From positions 109,151 to 173,150 of the forward strand of contig NZ_BDBR01000022.1 of the NCBI RefSeq assembly GCF_001613085.1: a stretch of 64,000 nucleotides of DNA. The letters are read 5' to 3'. Made by a program: the position numbers and the translations under genes. Source of the DNA: Nocardia salmonicida NBRC 13393. Lineage in GTDB: Bacteria; Actinomycetota; Actinomycetes; Mycobacteriales; Mycobacteriaceae. Below the pieces are notes generated by a model. That model searched no databases, was not told the origin of the DNA, and saw nothing but the letters and a program-made list of their open reading frames with translations. Of the stretch, positions 26,015 through 34,732 are shown one piece after another; position 1 is the stretch's first letter, and each line of letters begins with the position of its first letter.

Positions 26015-26821
26015 ATGAAGATCTACTCCACTCGCCGCCGCCCACAGCGCCCCGCGCGCATCGTCGTCGACAGCGTCGGTAAGCGCTATTCCCGTGCACC
26101 GGGATTCGCCGTCGACCATGTCGAACTCGACATCGCCGCAGGCGAATTCATCTGTGTCGTCGGCGCCAGCGGTTGTGGCAAGTCCACGCTGCTGCGGATT
26201 CTCGCCGGGTTGGAGGCAGCCACCACCGGCACGGTCACCGTCGCCGACGAACCGGTCAGCGGGCCTGGCCCCGAGCGCGGTGTCGTATTCCAGGACTACG
26301 GGCTGTTCCCGTGGCTCACGGTCGCCGAGAACATCGCCTACGGACCGAAGCAGGCCAGGATGACCCGGCCCGACATCCGCGAGGTCACCGACCGCTGGCT
26401 CGAGACCGTCGGCCTGACCCGAGTGCGGAAGTCGTTCCCGCACCAGCTCTCCGGCGGAATGCAGCAGCGCGTGGCGATCGCCAGGGTGCTGGCGAACAGC
26501 CCCGCCGTCCTGCTGATGGACGAACCGTTCGGCGCACTCGATGCCCTCACCCGCACGGACATGCAGGTCGAGCTGAAACGCATCCACCACGAGACCGCCG
26601 TGACCGTCGTGTTCGTCACCCACAGTATCGACGAGGCGGTCTACCTGGCCGACCGCGTCGTGGTGATGGCCGGTGGCGCGGCCCACGGCAACGCGGGCCA
26701 CGTGCGCGAGATCGTCGAGATCGACCTGCCCGCCGAACGCGACTCCACCACACCGGAATTCAACGCCTATAAACGGCGCATCGACGCCCTCGTCCACCGC
26801 GGCAACCACAGCGCGGCCTGA
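26015..26821 (+). CDS. ABC transporter ATPase (SsuB/TauB type)
   Basis: 268 residues. Walker A GASGCGKST, Q-loop, signature LSGGMQQRVAIARVL, Walker B VLLMDEPFGALD and switch His in FVTHSIDEA are intact. ATG 26015 has AGGA upstream and is 19 bases after the permease stop. Last gene of the acetamidase operon. Confidence 0.94.
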   Translation: MKIYSTRRRPQRPARIVVDSVGKRYSRAPGFAVDHVELDIAAGEFICVVGASGCGKSTLLRILAGLEAATTGTVTVADEPVSGPGPERGVVFQDYGLFPWLTVAENIAYGPKQARMTRPDIREVTDRWLETVGLTRVRKSFPHQLSGGMQQRVAIARVLANSPAVLLMDEPFGALDALTRTDMQVELKRIHHETAVTVVFVTHSIDEAVYLADRVVVMAGGAAHGNAGHVREIVEIDLPAERDSTTPEFNAYKRRIDALVHRGNHSAA

Positions 26822-26885
26822 TCCGTCGTCGCGCGATCCGGTCGAAGTCGGTGAGCCGTGTGCGGCATCGTGCGCAAGCGCCGCA

Positions 26886-28151
26886 TCAGCGTGCGGGGAC
26901 CGCGCGGGCGAGGATTTCGGTGACTCGGGTGGTGCGCGCGATGATTCGGCCCGCCTTGATGACATAGCAGCGGTCGGGGCGGTCGAGTAGGGCGTCGGCG
27001 AGGCGGTGTGTGCCGAGGACGACGAGGTCGGCTCGGGCGCCGACGCGCAGGCCGTGGCGGTCGGCGATGCCGAGCACCCTGGCCGCGTCGGTGGTGGCCA
27101 TGTCGAGGACCCGGCGCAGGTCGGTATCGCCCGACAGATGACCGGTCTGGGCCAGGAACAGGCCGATGTCGAGGAGGTCCGTGTTGCCGTACGGGGTGAA
27201 GGCGTTGCGAATGTTGTTGGAGGAGTACGCGGTTGTCACACCGGCTGCCCACAGCTCGCGGACCGGCGCGACGCCTCGACGTACCGCGGCCTGATCACCG
27301 CGCCCGCCGAGGTGCATGTCGGTGGCAGGCAGCGGAACCACGGCGACGCCGGCCTGGGCGAGGCGGGCCATGGTCGCCTGTCGCTCGCGCGGGGGACGGG
27401 CGGCCAGGGAGGTGACATGGCCGATGGCGACCCGGCCGCCGAGTCCGGCGCGCTGGGTGGCATCGGCGATGTAGTCGGCCATCGCGAACCGGGGGTCGGT
27501 GGCATCGTCGGCGAAATCGGCGTGGATGTCGACGGGGACGCCGAATTCGGCGGCCAGCTCGAAGACCAGGTCCACGTGGCGGCGGCAGTCGGTGACGTCG
27601 GTTTCGTTGTAGGAGCACCCGCCGATCACGTCGGCACCGAGGTGAAGCGCCGCGCGCAACAGGTCGAGGGTACCGGGCGCGCGCAGGATTCCTTCCTGGG
27701 GAAAGGCCACGATCTGGAGGTCGATCAGGTCGCGATACTCGTCGCGCAGACCCAGCAGCACCTCGACACCGAGCAGCCCGACGATCGGATCGACATCCGG
27801 GTGCGCCCGAAGTGCGGTGGTGCCGTGGGTGATCGCCTGATCGAGGACCCGGCGCGCCCGGTCGCGCACGCCGTCGGCGGTGAACCCCCGTTTGAGTTCG
27901 CCGGTCACCTCGATCGCGCCCGCGAGGGTGCCGTCGGGCGCGCTCCGCTGACGATCGAGCAGCGCCTTGTCCAAGTGCACATGGGATTCGATCAGTCCAG
28001 GAATGACAACCCTTGTCGCGCAATCGATCTCGGTTGTCCCGATGGCAGGTAGCGCGGGCCCGATCGCGGTGATGACGCCGTCGGTGACGGCGATATCGAC
28101 CAGGTCGGCGTCATCGGCGATACACGCGCGACGCAGCAGCAGATCGACCAT
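26886..28151 (-). CDS. Cytosine-deaminase-like amidohydrolase A
   Basis: 421 residues of the metal-dependent amidohydrolase superfamily, cytosine deaminase / AtzC branch. Metal site: ESHVHLDK (first HxH), then HADFADD, IGHVTSL and SSNNIRN with the late acidic residue region. Converts an N-heterocyclic amine or amide in the cytoplasm; substrate unknown. ATG 28151 has GGAGGT upstream. A TTGTATACGA site lies 31 bases before the start. Same strand as the GntR gene behind it. Confidence 0.85.
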   Translation of the reverse strand: MVDLLLRRACIADDADLVDIAVTDGVITAIGPALPAIGTTEIDCATRVVIPGLIESHVHLDKALLDRQRSAPDGTLAGAIEVTGELKRGFTADGVRDRARRVLDQAITHGTTALRAHPDVDPIVGLLGVEVLLGLRDEYRDLIDLQIVAFPQEGILRAPGTLDLLRAALHLGADVIGGCSYNETDVTDCRRHVDLVFELAAEFGVPVDIHADFADDATDPRFAMADYIADATQRAGLGGRVAIGHVTSLAARPPRERQATMARLAQAGVAVVPLPATDMHLGGRGDQAAVRRGVAPVRELWAAGVTTAYSSNNIRNAFTPYGNTDLLDIGLFLAQTGHLSGDTDLRRVLDMATTDAARVLGIADRHGLRVGARADLVVLGTHRLADALLDRPDRCYVIKAGRIIARTTRVTEILARAVPAR

Positions 28152-28182
28152 GACAACCTCCAGTCGCAGAACGGGACCTCGT

Positions 28183-28192
28183 TTGTATACGA
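28183..28192 (+). promoter_or_regulatory. GTATAC-type operator A
   Basis: TTGTATACGA, one mismatch from TCGTATACGA, upstream of amidohydrolase A. One of four such sites in this 3-kb cluster. Confidence 0.6.
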
Positions 28193-28240
28193 CTCTGAGG
28201 TTTCGGGCGATGACGGCGATTGCTGCGCCCGTGTTACGTC

Positions 28241-28921
28241 CTAGGGCGTAGGTACGGACGCGGGGGCGGGCTCGGCTTCGGCCCGTGGTCGCAGGCGATA
28301 GGCCGAGGTGGCGTGGGCGATGTGTTCGGCGACCACCGTGCTCGCTCGGTCGGGATCCCGCGCCTCCAGTGCCGCGCAGATCTCCTCGTGCTCCTGCCAG
28401 GAATCCTCGGCGCGGCGAGGGAGTTCGACCGAGTACACCCAGGCGATCTTCCAGCTCAGCTGGGTGATCAGCTGGCTGAGCAGCGCGCTGCCCGACGCCT
28501 CGGCCAGCACCTCGTGGAAGCGGCTGTTGAGCCGGGCGAGCTCGCCGAGTCTGCCGTCGCGCACCGCTTCCTGGCCGAGGGAGGTGAGTTCCTTGAGTCG
28601 TCCCAGCTGTTCGGGGGTGCGGCGTACGGCGGCCCTACCGGCGCACATCGGTTCCAGCAATGCCCTGATCTCGAGCAGATCGGCCGCCTCCGCCTCGGTG
28701 AGCTCGGCGACGAAGGTTCCCGCATAGGGGCGTGACCAGGCGAATCCCTCGGCTTCGAGGGTGCGCAGCGCCTCACGGACCGGGACGCGGGAGACGCCGT
28801 ACCGCTCGGCCAAGGTGTCCTCGGTGAGGCGCTGGCCGGACCGGAACTCGCCCCGAATGATGTCGTCGCGGATCGCGCGGCACACCTGCTGCGGTGTCAT
28901 GCGCCCAACGGTGTTGCTCAC
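28241..28921 (-). CDS. GntR-family (FCD) regulator of the deaminase cluster
   Basis: 226 residues. Winged helix (IRDDIIRGEFRSGQRLTEDTLAERYGVSRVPVREALRTLEAEGF) and FCD domain with metal-binding residues (LNSRFHEVLAEASG, WQEHEEICAALEARD). GTG start. Four GTATAC-centred palindromes surround it, upstream of every transcription unit in the cluster. FCD-GntR proteins commonly bind such NNGTATACNN sequences, so it is the probable regulator. Confidence 0.9.
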   Translation of the reverse strand: MSNTVGRMTPQQVCRAIRDDIIRGEFRSGQRLTEDTLAERYGVSRVPVREALRTLEAEGFAWSRPYAGTFVAELTEAEAADLLEIRALLEPMCAGRAAVRRTPEQLGRLKELTSLGQEAVRDGRLGELARLNSRFHEVLAEASGSALLSQLITQLSWKIAWVYSVELPRRAEDSWQEHEEICAALEARDPDRASTVVAEHIAHATSAYRLRPRAEAEPAPASVPTP

Positions 28922-29026
28922 GTCGCCCCCAACGGTCGAATGGCCTTCGCAGGAATTGCTCCAAATCTACGGCATTCGGGTGGGGGTTCTGCCCCGCCAT
29001 CGCTCGGCGCGAACGCGTGCCAATTA

Positions 29027-29036
29027 TCGTATACGA
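29027..29036 (+). promoter_or_regulatory. GTATAC-type operator B
   Basis: TCGTATACGA inside the longer palindrome ATCGTATACGAT (29026-29037), between the divergent gntR and TSUP genes. Confidence 0.75.
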
Positions 29037-29064
29037 TCGCACGACGTTCTGTCGGAAGGATTTC

Positions 29065-29811
29065 ATGGACCCCGTGCATCTAGCGCTGCTGCTGGCCGCA
29101 GGACTCGGCGCAGGCTTCTGCAACGCCATCGCGGGCGGCGGCAGCCTGCTCTCGTTCCCCGCGCTACTCGCACTCGGCTTGCCCCCGGTGACCGCCACTG
29201 TCACCAATTCGGTCGCGGTCTGGCCGGGCTACCTGGGGGGTGCGGCCGCACTGCGCAAGCGCGCCGAGGACTACCGCGCACTGCTGCCGCGGCTCGTCGT
29301 GATCAGCGTCGCCGGCGCCGGGCTCGGGGTGCTCGCGCTGCTCGCCGCGCCGGCCGAGGTGTTCGCCGCGCTGGTGCCGTTCCTCGTCCTCGGGGCGACC
29401 GCGGTGTTCGCCGCGCAACCATGGCTCTCGCGCACTCTCGGTGTCCGCCACTCGGATTCGCGCACCACCCTCTACCTCGGGGTCTTCGCGGGCAGCGTCT
29501 ACGGCGCCTACTTCAACGGCGGCATGGGCATCGTGCTGCTGACCGCTCTCGCCCTCGGCCTCGATGCCTCCGCGCAACTGCTCAACGGACTGAAGAGCCT
29601 GCTCACGCTGACCGTGTCGACCACCGCCATGGTGGCCGTCGCACTGTTCGGACCGGTGGACTGGCTCGTCGTCGCGATCCTCGCACCGGCCTGTCTGCTC
29701 GGCGGTGTCCTCGGCGCGAAGTTCGCCGACCGGCTGCGACCCGCCGTCTTCCGGACCGTGGTGATCGTCTTCGGCGTCGGCGCCGGGTCCGCCATGTTGA
29801 TCACCGGCTGA
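29065..29811 (+). CDS. TSUP/TauE-SafE family permease
   Basis: 248 residues with eight hydrophobic segments in two halves: GLGAGFCNAIAGGGSLLSFPALLALG with TVTNSVAVWPGYLGG, and VYGAYFNGGMGIVLL. Transports an organic or sulfur anion in family members; here it probably moves the substrate or product of the adjacent deaminase. ATG 29065 has GGAAGGA four bases upstream. Operator B lies 28 bases before the start. Confidence 0.85.
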   Translation: MDPVHLALLLAAGLGAGFCNAIAGGGSLLSFPALLALGLPPVTATVTNSVAVWPGYLGGAAALRKRAEDYRALLPRLVVISVAGAGLGVLALLAAPAEVFAALVPFLVLGATAVFAAQPWLSRTLGVRHSDSRTTLYLGVFAGSVYGAYFNGGMGIVLLTALALGLDASAQLLNGLKSLLTLTVSTTAMVAVALFGPVDWLVVAILAPACLLGGVLGAKFADRLRPAVFRTVVIVFGVGAGSAMLITG

Positions 29812-29856
29812 TCGCGCCCACCCGACCGCCACACCCCGCGACCGAAAGGACCCCTG

Positions 29857-31053
29857 ATGACCGACCTACTCCTGCGCGGTGGCCGACCGTGGACACCCGG
29901 CGCCACACCGGAACTCGCTGACCTCCACCTCGCCGACGGCCGGATCGCCGCGATCGGCACGAGCCTCGCCGCGCCCGGCGCCGAGATCATCGACCTGGGC
30001 GGTGCGTTGGTGCTGCCCGGCCTGGTGGAAACCCACTGTCACCTGGACAAGACCTTGTACAGCGCGCCATGGGTGGCCAACTCGGGTGGGCGAACGCTGG
30101 CCGGGCGAATCGCCAACGGGGAACGCCGCCGCGCCGAACTCGGCATTCCGAACGCCGAATACGCCGCGAACCTGTTGGGCGCCATGGTCGGATACGGCAC
30201 GTCCCATGTGCGCAGCCACGTCGATATCGATCCCGACATCGGGTTGCGGGGCGTCGAGCAGGTGCGGGCCGCCGCCGAACGCCACGCGGGGCGGGTCGAG
30301 GTGGAACTGGTCGCCTTCCCGCAGGGCGGGCTGATCACGCGCCCCGGCACCGCCGAATTGATGGCGGCGGCGCTGGCCGACGGTGTCGAGGTCGTCGGCG
30401 GCCTGGACCCGGCGGGCTACGACAACGATCCGGTCGGCCAGCTCGATGTGATCTTCGATCTCGCCGACAAGTTCGGCGCCAAGGTCGATATCCACCTGCA
30501 CGACGGTGGCGCCATGGGCGCCTGGGAGTTCGGTCTGATCATCGAACGCACCAAGGCGACAGGGCTTTCGGGCCGGGTCACCATCAGCCACGCCTACGCG
30601 ATGGGCCAGCAATCCGACGACGAACAGCGCCGCATCGCCGACGCGCTCGCCGAGGCCGGTGTCGCCATGGTGACCTGTGCGGTCGGTGAGGCGGCGGTCG
30701 TTCCCGTCCGCGTGATGCACGAGGCGCGCGCCACCCTCGCGCTGGGCAACGACGGCATCCGCGACCTGTGGACGCCCTACGGCGACGGCGACATGCTGCG
30801 CCGCGTCAACACTGTCGCCTACCGTGACCGTCTCGTCGCGGACGCGGAGATCGAACTCGCGCTCGCCGCGGGAACCTATGGCGGCGCGCGGGTTCTCGGC
30901 CTCGACGACTACGGCCTCACGGTCGGCGCGCCCGCCGATCTGTTCGTGGTGGAGGCCGAGACGCCCGCCGCCGCGGTGGTGCGACTGCCCGCCCGGCAGC
31001 TCGTGGTGAAGTGCGGCCGGATCGTGTCGCGGTCGGGCGTTCCGCAGAGCTGA
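29857..31053 (+). CDS. Cytosine-deaminase-like amidohydrolase B
   Basis: 398 residues, same branch as amidohydrolase A: VETHCHLDKT, HVDIDPDIGLRGVEQV, KVDIHLHDGG, TISHAYAMG and LGNDGIRDLWTPYGDGDML. The two share layout and motifs but are clearly diverged, so they likely act on successive or related substrates. AAAGGA precedes the ATG; probably cotranscribed with the TSUP gene 45 bases upstream. Confidence 0.86.
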   Translation: MTDLLLRGGRPWTPGATPELADLHLADGRIAAIGTSLAAPGAEIIDLGGALVLPGLVETHCHLDKTLYSAPWVANSGGRTLAGRIANGERRRAELGIPNAEYAANLLGAMVGYGTSHVRSHVDIDPDIGLRGVEQVRAAAERHAGRVEVELVAFPQGGLITRPGTAELMAAALADGVEVVGGLDPAGYDNDPVGQLDVIFDLADKFGAKVDIHLHDGGAMGAWEFGLIIERTKATGLSGRVTISHAYAMGQQSDDEQRRIADALAEAGVAMVTCAVGEAAVVPVRVMHEARATLALGNDGIRDLWTPYGDGDMLRRVNTVAYRDRLVADAEIELALAAGTYGGARVLGLDDYGLTVGAPADLFVVEAETPAAAVVRLPARQLVVKCGRIVSRSGVPQS

Positions 31054-31058
31054 AGTAA

Positions 31059-31068
31059 TCGTATACGA
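31059..31068 (+). promoter_or_regulatory. GTATAC-type operator C
   Basis: TCGTATACGA, 59 bases upstream of the ABC ATPase start, in the promoter region of the second transporter. Confidence 0.75.
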
Positions 31069-31126
31069 AACAGGGACGTAATCGCGTAGACCGCTGGCGG
31101 CAATGGTATGCCACTAGAAATAGTGC

Positions 31127-31939
31127 ATGAGCGCCACGGTTTCCACCGCCCCCGCACGATCGGGCCGGGACTCGTATACGACTGCTGAACGCGACGAGCC
31201 CGGTCCCGCCCTGTCCTTCGATCACGTGACGTTGACCTTCGGCAACGGCACCACCGCCGTCGCCGACATCGACATCGCCGTTCGCAGTGGCGAATTCGTC
31301 TCGCTGGTCGGGCCCTCCGGCTGCGGCAAATCGACCCTGCTCCGCCTGGCCGCCGGATTCGAGATACCCACGGCGGGCACGGTCGGGATCGGCACCCGCC
31401 GCCTCGGCTACGTCTTCCAGGAATCCACCCTGCTGCCATGGCGATCGGTGCGGCAGAACGTGGAACTCCCGGGCGAGCTGGAAGGTGTCGACAAGGCCAC
31501 CCGTCGCGCCGCCGCCGCGGACGCCATCGAACGGGTCGGGCTGGCGGGGTTCGAGAAGCACAAACCCGCCCAGCTGTCCGGCGGCATGCGGATGCGCGCC
31601 TCCATCGCGCGCGCCCTCACGTCGCGGCCGGAACTGTTCCTGTTCGACGAGCCGTTCGGCGCGCTGGACGAGATCACCCGGCAGCGGCTGAACGAGGAGG
31701 TGAGCACCCTGTTCCGCCGTGACGGGTTCGCCGGAGTGTTCGTCACCCACTCGGTGGGGGAGGCGGTGTTCCTGTCCACGCGAGTGGTGGTGCTGACCGG
31801 TCAGCCGGGTCGGGTAACTGCCGACATTCCGGTTCCGTTCGACTTCCCGCGCACCCCGGAGCTGCGCTACACCCCCGAATTCGCCCGCCTCTGCGCCGAG
31901 GTGTCGGCGGCGCTGCGTGGACAGGAGACCGCCGCATGA
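31127..31939 (+). CDS. ABC transporter ATPase of the deaminase cluster
   Basis: 270 residues. Walker A GPSGCGKST, signature LSGGMRMRASIARAL, Walker B LFLFDEPFGALDE and switch VTHSVGEAV are present; SsuB/TauB type. ATG 31127 begins a roughly 28-residue N-terminal extension before the first ABC strand. A fourth TCGTATACGA lies within codons 16-19 of this extension. Starts a three-gene transporter operon. Confidence 0.92.
   Translation: MSATVSTAPARSGRDSYTTAERDEPGPALSFDHVTLTFGNGTTAVADIDIAVRSGEFVSLVGPSGCGKSTLLRLAAGFEIPTAGTVGIGTRRLGYVFQESTLLPWRSVRQNVELPGELEGVDKATRRAAAADAIERVGLAGFEKHKPAQLSGGMRMRASIARALTSRPELFLFDEPFGALDEITRQRLNEEVSTLFRRDGFAGVFVTHSVGEAVFLSTRVVVLTGQPGRVTADIPVPFDFPRTPELRYTPEFARLCAEVSAALRGQETAA
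31172..31181 (+). promoter_or_regulatory. GTATAC-type operator D (intragenic)
   Basis: TCGTATACGA inside the 5' coding part of the ATPase gene, 113 bp from operator C centre to centre, about 10.8 helical turns. This spacing would allow looping or a roadblock. Confidence 0.55.
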
Positions 31940-32790
31940 CCACCGTCGCCATCCCAGGGGCAGTCGTCGCGGAATCGGCGGCGAAACCGAAGTACCGCTG
32001 GCCTTTTCGGATCGCCCCGGTCCGTGTCATCGCCCCGATCCTGGTGTTCGTCGCCGTCCTCGGAATCTGGTCGCTGGTCAGCCACCAACTGCTGGCCGAG
32101 GAGTCCCGGTTCCTGCTGCCCGCGCCGGAACAGGTGATCGGCAAGGGGTTGCTCGATCCGCTGGCGCGGTCGACGATCCTGACCGCGCTGTGGTCGACGG
32201 TGCAGGTCGCGCTCGTCGGGCTGGTGATCGCGATCGCGCTCGGCGTCGGCTTCGCGGTGGTCATGAGTCAGGCGCGCTGGGCCGAATACTCGCTGTATCC
32301 GTACGCGGTGGTGCTGCAGACGATTCCGATCCTCGCGGTGGTGCCGCTGTTCGGGTTCTGGTTCGGCTACGAGTTCTCCAGCCGGGTGATCGTCTGCGTG
32401 ATGGTGGCGCTGTTCCCGGTGATCACCAATACGCTGTTCGGCCTCAAATCGGTGGCGCCCGCCGAGCACGACCTGTTCACTCTGCACGGCGCCTCGCGGT
32501 GGCAGCGTTTGGTGAAACTGCAACTGCCCGCCGCCCTTCCGGCGATGATCTCCGGCTTCAAGATCTCCGGCGGCCTGGCCATCATCGGCTCCATCGTGGC
32601 CGACTTCTTCTTCCGTCAGGGCGAACCCGGCATCGGCCGGATGATCGATGTCTACCGTCAGCAACTCGCGACCGAGGAACTGCTCACCGCGCTGCTGATG
32701 TCCTCACTGGTCGGCCTGATCCTGTTCTGGTTCTTCGACTTCCTGGCCGGGCGCGTGGACCGCGCGCACGGACTACGTCGCGGCAAGTAA
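31936..32790 (+). CDS. ABC transporter permease of the deaminase cluster
   Basis: 284 residues, six membrane segments, EAA loop in EHDLFTLHGASRWQRLVKLQLPAALPAMISGFK. The ATG overlaps the ATPase stop (ATGA). SsuC/ThiX type. Confidence 0.92.
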   Translation: MTTVAIPGAVVAESAAKPKYRWPFRIAPVRVIAPILVFVAVLGIWSLVSHQLLAEESRFLLPAPEQVIGKGLLDPLARSTILTALWSTVQVALVGLVIAIALGVGFAVVMSQARWAEYSLYPYAVVLQTIPILAVVPLFGFWFGYEFSSRVIVCVMVALFPVITNTLFGLKSVAPAEHDLFTLHGASRWQRLVKLQLPAALPAMISGFKISGGLAIIGSIVADFFFRQGEPGIGRMIDVYRQQLATEELLTALLMSSLVGLILFWFFDFLAGRVDRAHGLRRGK

Positions 32791-32840
32791 CTCACTTCCT
32801 ATGTCCCACTCGTACATTCGCTCGACCCGAAGGATTTCCG

Positions 32841-33974
32841 GTGCGCAAATCTCTCCTCGCCACGGCCGTATTCGCCGGCGCCACAGTGCTGACCGCCTGC
32901 AACAGCGCGACCTCGGTGCCCGGCCCCACCGGTCAGGGTGTCCTCGCGGGTGTCTGCCCGTCGACCGTGGTCATCCAGACGGATTGGTTCGCCACGCCGG
33001 AGCGGGCCGCGGCCTATCAGCTGGTCGGACCGAACGGCACGGTCGACGTGAAGAAGGGCGCTTACTCCGGTCCGCTCGGTGACACCGGCGTGAATGTCGA
33101 AGTGCGCCTGGGTGGCCCGTTCCTCGGTGGCCAGCCGGTGCCCGCGCAGATGTATCAGGACCAGAGCATCACCCTCGGTTTCGTGCCGACCGACGACGCC
33201 GTGCGGGCACAGTCGAAGTTCCCGGTGACGGGGGTGTTCGCCTCGCTCGACGTCAATCCGCAGATCGTCCTGTTCGATCCGGCGACCTACCCGCAGATCA
33301 CGTCGTGGAAGGACGTTCCCGCATCGGGCGCACCGGTTGTCTACAGCGAGGGCAAACTATTCATGGACTATCTGATCGCCCACGGCGACGTGAAACCCGA
33401 TCAGGCCGATGCCTCCTTCGACGGCACCCCCAGCCGGTTCGTCGCCGAACGCGGCCGGGTGATGCAGCAGGGGTACGTCTCCAACGAGCCCTACCGGTGG
33501 GAACACGACGTGAAGGGGTGGCTGAAGCCGGTGAAATCGTTGCTGATCCACGAGTCCGGCTACGAGATCTACCCGCACGCCTGGTCGGTGCGCGCCGGGG
33601 AGATGGAAAAACTCAGCCCCTGCCTGAGCAAGCTGGTGCCGATGCTGCAGCAGGCCCAGATCGACTACATCAGCGATCCGGACCCGGTCAACGCGGCGCT
33701 GCTGCGCATCGCCGAGACGATTCCCGATGGTCCGCCGATGACCGCGGGCGGCAACACCGACTCGGTGAAAGTCCAGCTCGCCCAGAGGATCGTCGGCAAC
33801 GGCCCCGACAACAGCCTCGGTGATTTCGATACCGCCCGAGTCGACCGGGTGATCAGCGCCGTCACTCCGATCCTGCGCAAGCGTGGCGTCGAGGTTCCCG
33901 ACGGCCTCGCCGCCGACGCGATCGTCACCAACAAGTTCATCGATCCGACGATCGGACTGAAGAGCACGCCGTAG
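32841..33974 (+). CDS. ABC transporter substrate-binding lipoprotein of the deaminase cluster
   Basis: 377 residues. Signal peptide with lipobox LTAC (Cys20), then an NMT1/THI5-like binding fold (VVIQTDWFATPERAAAYQL ... FVPTDDAVRAQSKFPVTGVFASLDVNP). The binding region VIQTDWFATPE resembles pyrimidine-precursor (ThiY-type) binding proteins. Together with two cytosine-deaminase-like enzymes this suggests a pyrimidine-like or other N-heterocyclic ligand. GTG 32841 has AAGGA six bases upstream. Last gene before the conserved ruv region. Confidence 0.85.
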   Translation: MRKSLLATAVFAGATVLTACNSATSVPGPTGQGVLAGVCPSTVVIQTDWFATPERAAAYQLVGPNGTVDVKKGAYSGPLGDTGVNVEVRLGGPFLGGQPVPAQMYQDQSITLGFVPTDDAVRAQSKFPVTGVFASLDVNPQIVLFDPATYPQITSWKDVPASGAPVVYSEGKLFMDYLIAHGDVKPDQADASFDGTPSRFVAERGRVMQQGYVSNEPYRWEHDVKGWLKPVKSLLIHESGYEIYPHAWSVRAGEMEKLSPCLSKLVPMLQQAQIDYISDPDPVNAALLRIAETIPDGPPMTAGGNTDSVKVQLAQRIVGNGPDNSLGDFDTARVDRVISAVTPILRKRGVEVPDGLAADAIVTNKFIDPTIGLKSTP

Positions 33975-33975
33975 C

Positions 33976-34083
33976 GGCCTGCTCGACCTGCGCACGCGCA
34001 GGTTGGTCGCGGATCCGGCGCGGGTCCGGGCCGAGCACGCCCGCGATCCCGCGCTGCTCGGGCTGTCGCCGCGACCGGCGTGA
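33976..34083 (+). pseudogene. Possible 3' remnant of a gene upstream of ruvC
   Basis: Directly after the binding-protein stop, an open frame without a start reads GLLDLRTRRLVADPARVRAE and then HARDPALLGLSPRPA before TGA at 34081. It looks like the C-terminal tail of a soluble protein. It lies exactly at the junction between the accessory nitrogen region and the conserved ruvCAB operon, as expected if an insertion or deletion cut off an older gene. I cannot name it. Confidence 0.3.
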
Positions 34084-34120
34084 GATCGTGTCGTTGGTGG
34101 GTCCGAACCCGGGGATGCTC

Positions 34121-34126
34121 TAGACT
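34121..34126 (+). promoter_or_regulatory. -10 element of ruvCAB
   Basis: TAGACT, directly before the LexA box, so bound LexA would cover the transcription start. Confidence 0.55.
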
Positions 34127-34127
34127 T

Positions 34128-34143
34128 TCGAACAACTGTTCGT
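34128..34143 (+). promoter_or_regulatory. LexA (SOS) box
   Basis: TCGAACAACTGTTCGT matches the actinobacterial SOS box TCGAAC-N4-GTTCGA in all but the last base. It places ruvCAB under LexA control, as known in mycobacteria. Confidence 0.88.
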
Positions 34144-34162
34144 GTCTTCGAAGGGGTGGCCG

Positions 34163-34732
34163 GTGCGGGTGATGGGCGTCGATCCGGGGCTTACCCGGTG
34201 CGGGCTCAGCATGGTGGACAGCGGACCGGGCCGGAAGGTGGTCGCCCTCGATGTGGGGGTGGTGCGGACGCCGCCGGACGCCGAGCTGGCCTTGCGATTG
34301 ATGGCTGTCGCCGATGCCGCCGAGGAGTGGATGGATACCCACCGGCCCGAAGCTGTCGCGATCGAGCGGGTATTCGCTCAGCACAATGTGCGCACCGCGA
34401 TGGGGACGGCGCAGGCCGGTGGGGTGATCGCGCTGGCCGCGGCGCGGCGCGGGATCCGGGTGGCCTTCCATACGCCCAGCGAGGTGAAAGCCGCTGTCAC
34501 CGGGAACGGTACGGCGGACAAAGCGCAGGTGACCGCCATGGTCACGCGAATTCTCGGGTTGCAGGTGGCGCCGAAACCGGCGGATGCCGCCGACGCGCTC
34601 GCACTGGCGATCTGTCATTGTTGGCGGGCGCCGCTGATGGATCGGATGGCGGCCGCGCAGGCGCAGGCGGAGCAGGTTCGCCGCCGCTACGAACAACGGC
34701 TCGCCGAACAACGGAAGGTGGTGCGCGGGTGA
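34163..34732 (+). CDS. ruvC: Holliday junction resolvase RuvC
   Basis: Endonuclease that cuts Holliday junctions. 189 residues from GTG 34163, which has AAGGGG seven bases upstream; an in-frame GTG at 34142 would start inside the LexA box. Catalytic acids are visible in MGVDPGLTRCG, AIERVF and DAADALALAICH. Overlaps ruvA by GTGA. Confidence 0.95.
   Translation: MRVMGVDPGLTRCGLSMVDSGPGRKVVALDVGVVRTPPDAELALRLMAVADAAEEWMDTHRPEAVAIERVFAQHNVRTAMGTAQAGGVIALAAARRGIRVAFHTPSEVKAAVTGNGTADKAQVTAMVTRILGLQVAPKPADAADALALAICHCWRAPLMDRMAAAQAQAEQVRRRYEQRLAEQRKVVRG

Noticed and set aside
20733..33974. Mobile genomic island with integrase or att sites
   Set aside because: No integrase, transposase, tRNA or direct repeats were recognised at the edges, so it is called an accessory region only.
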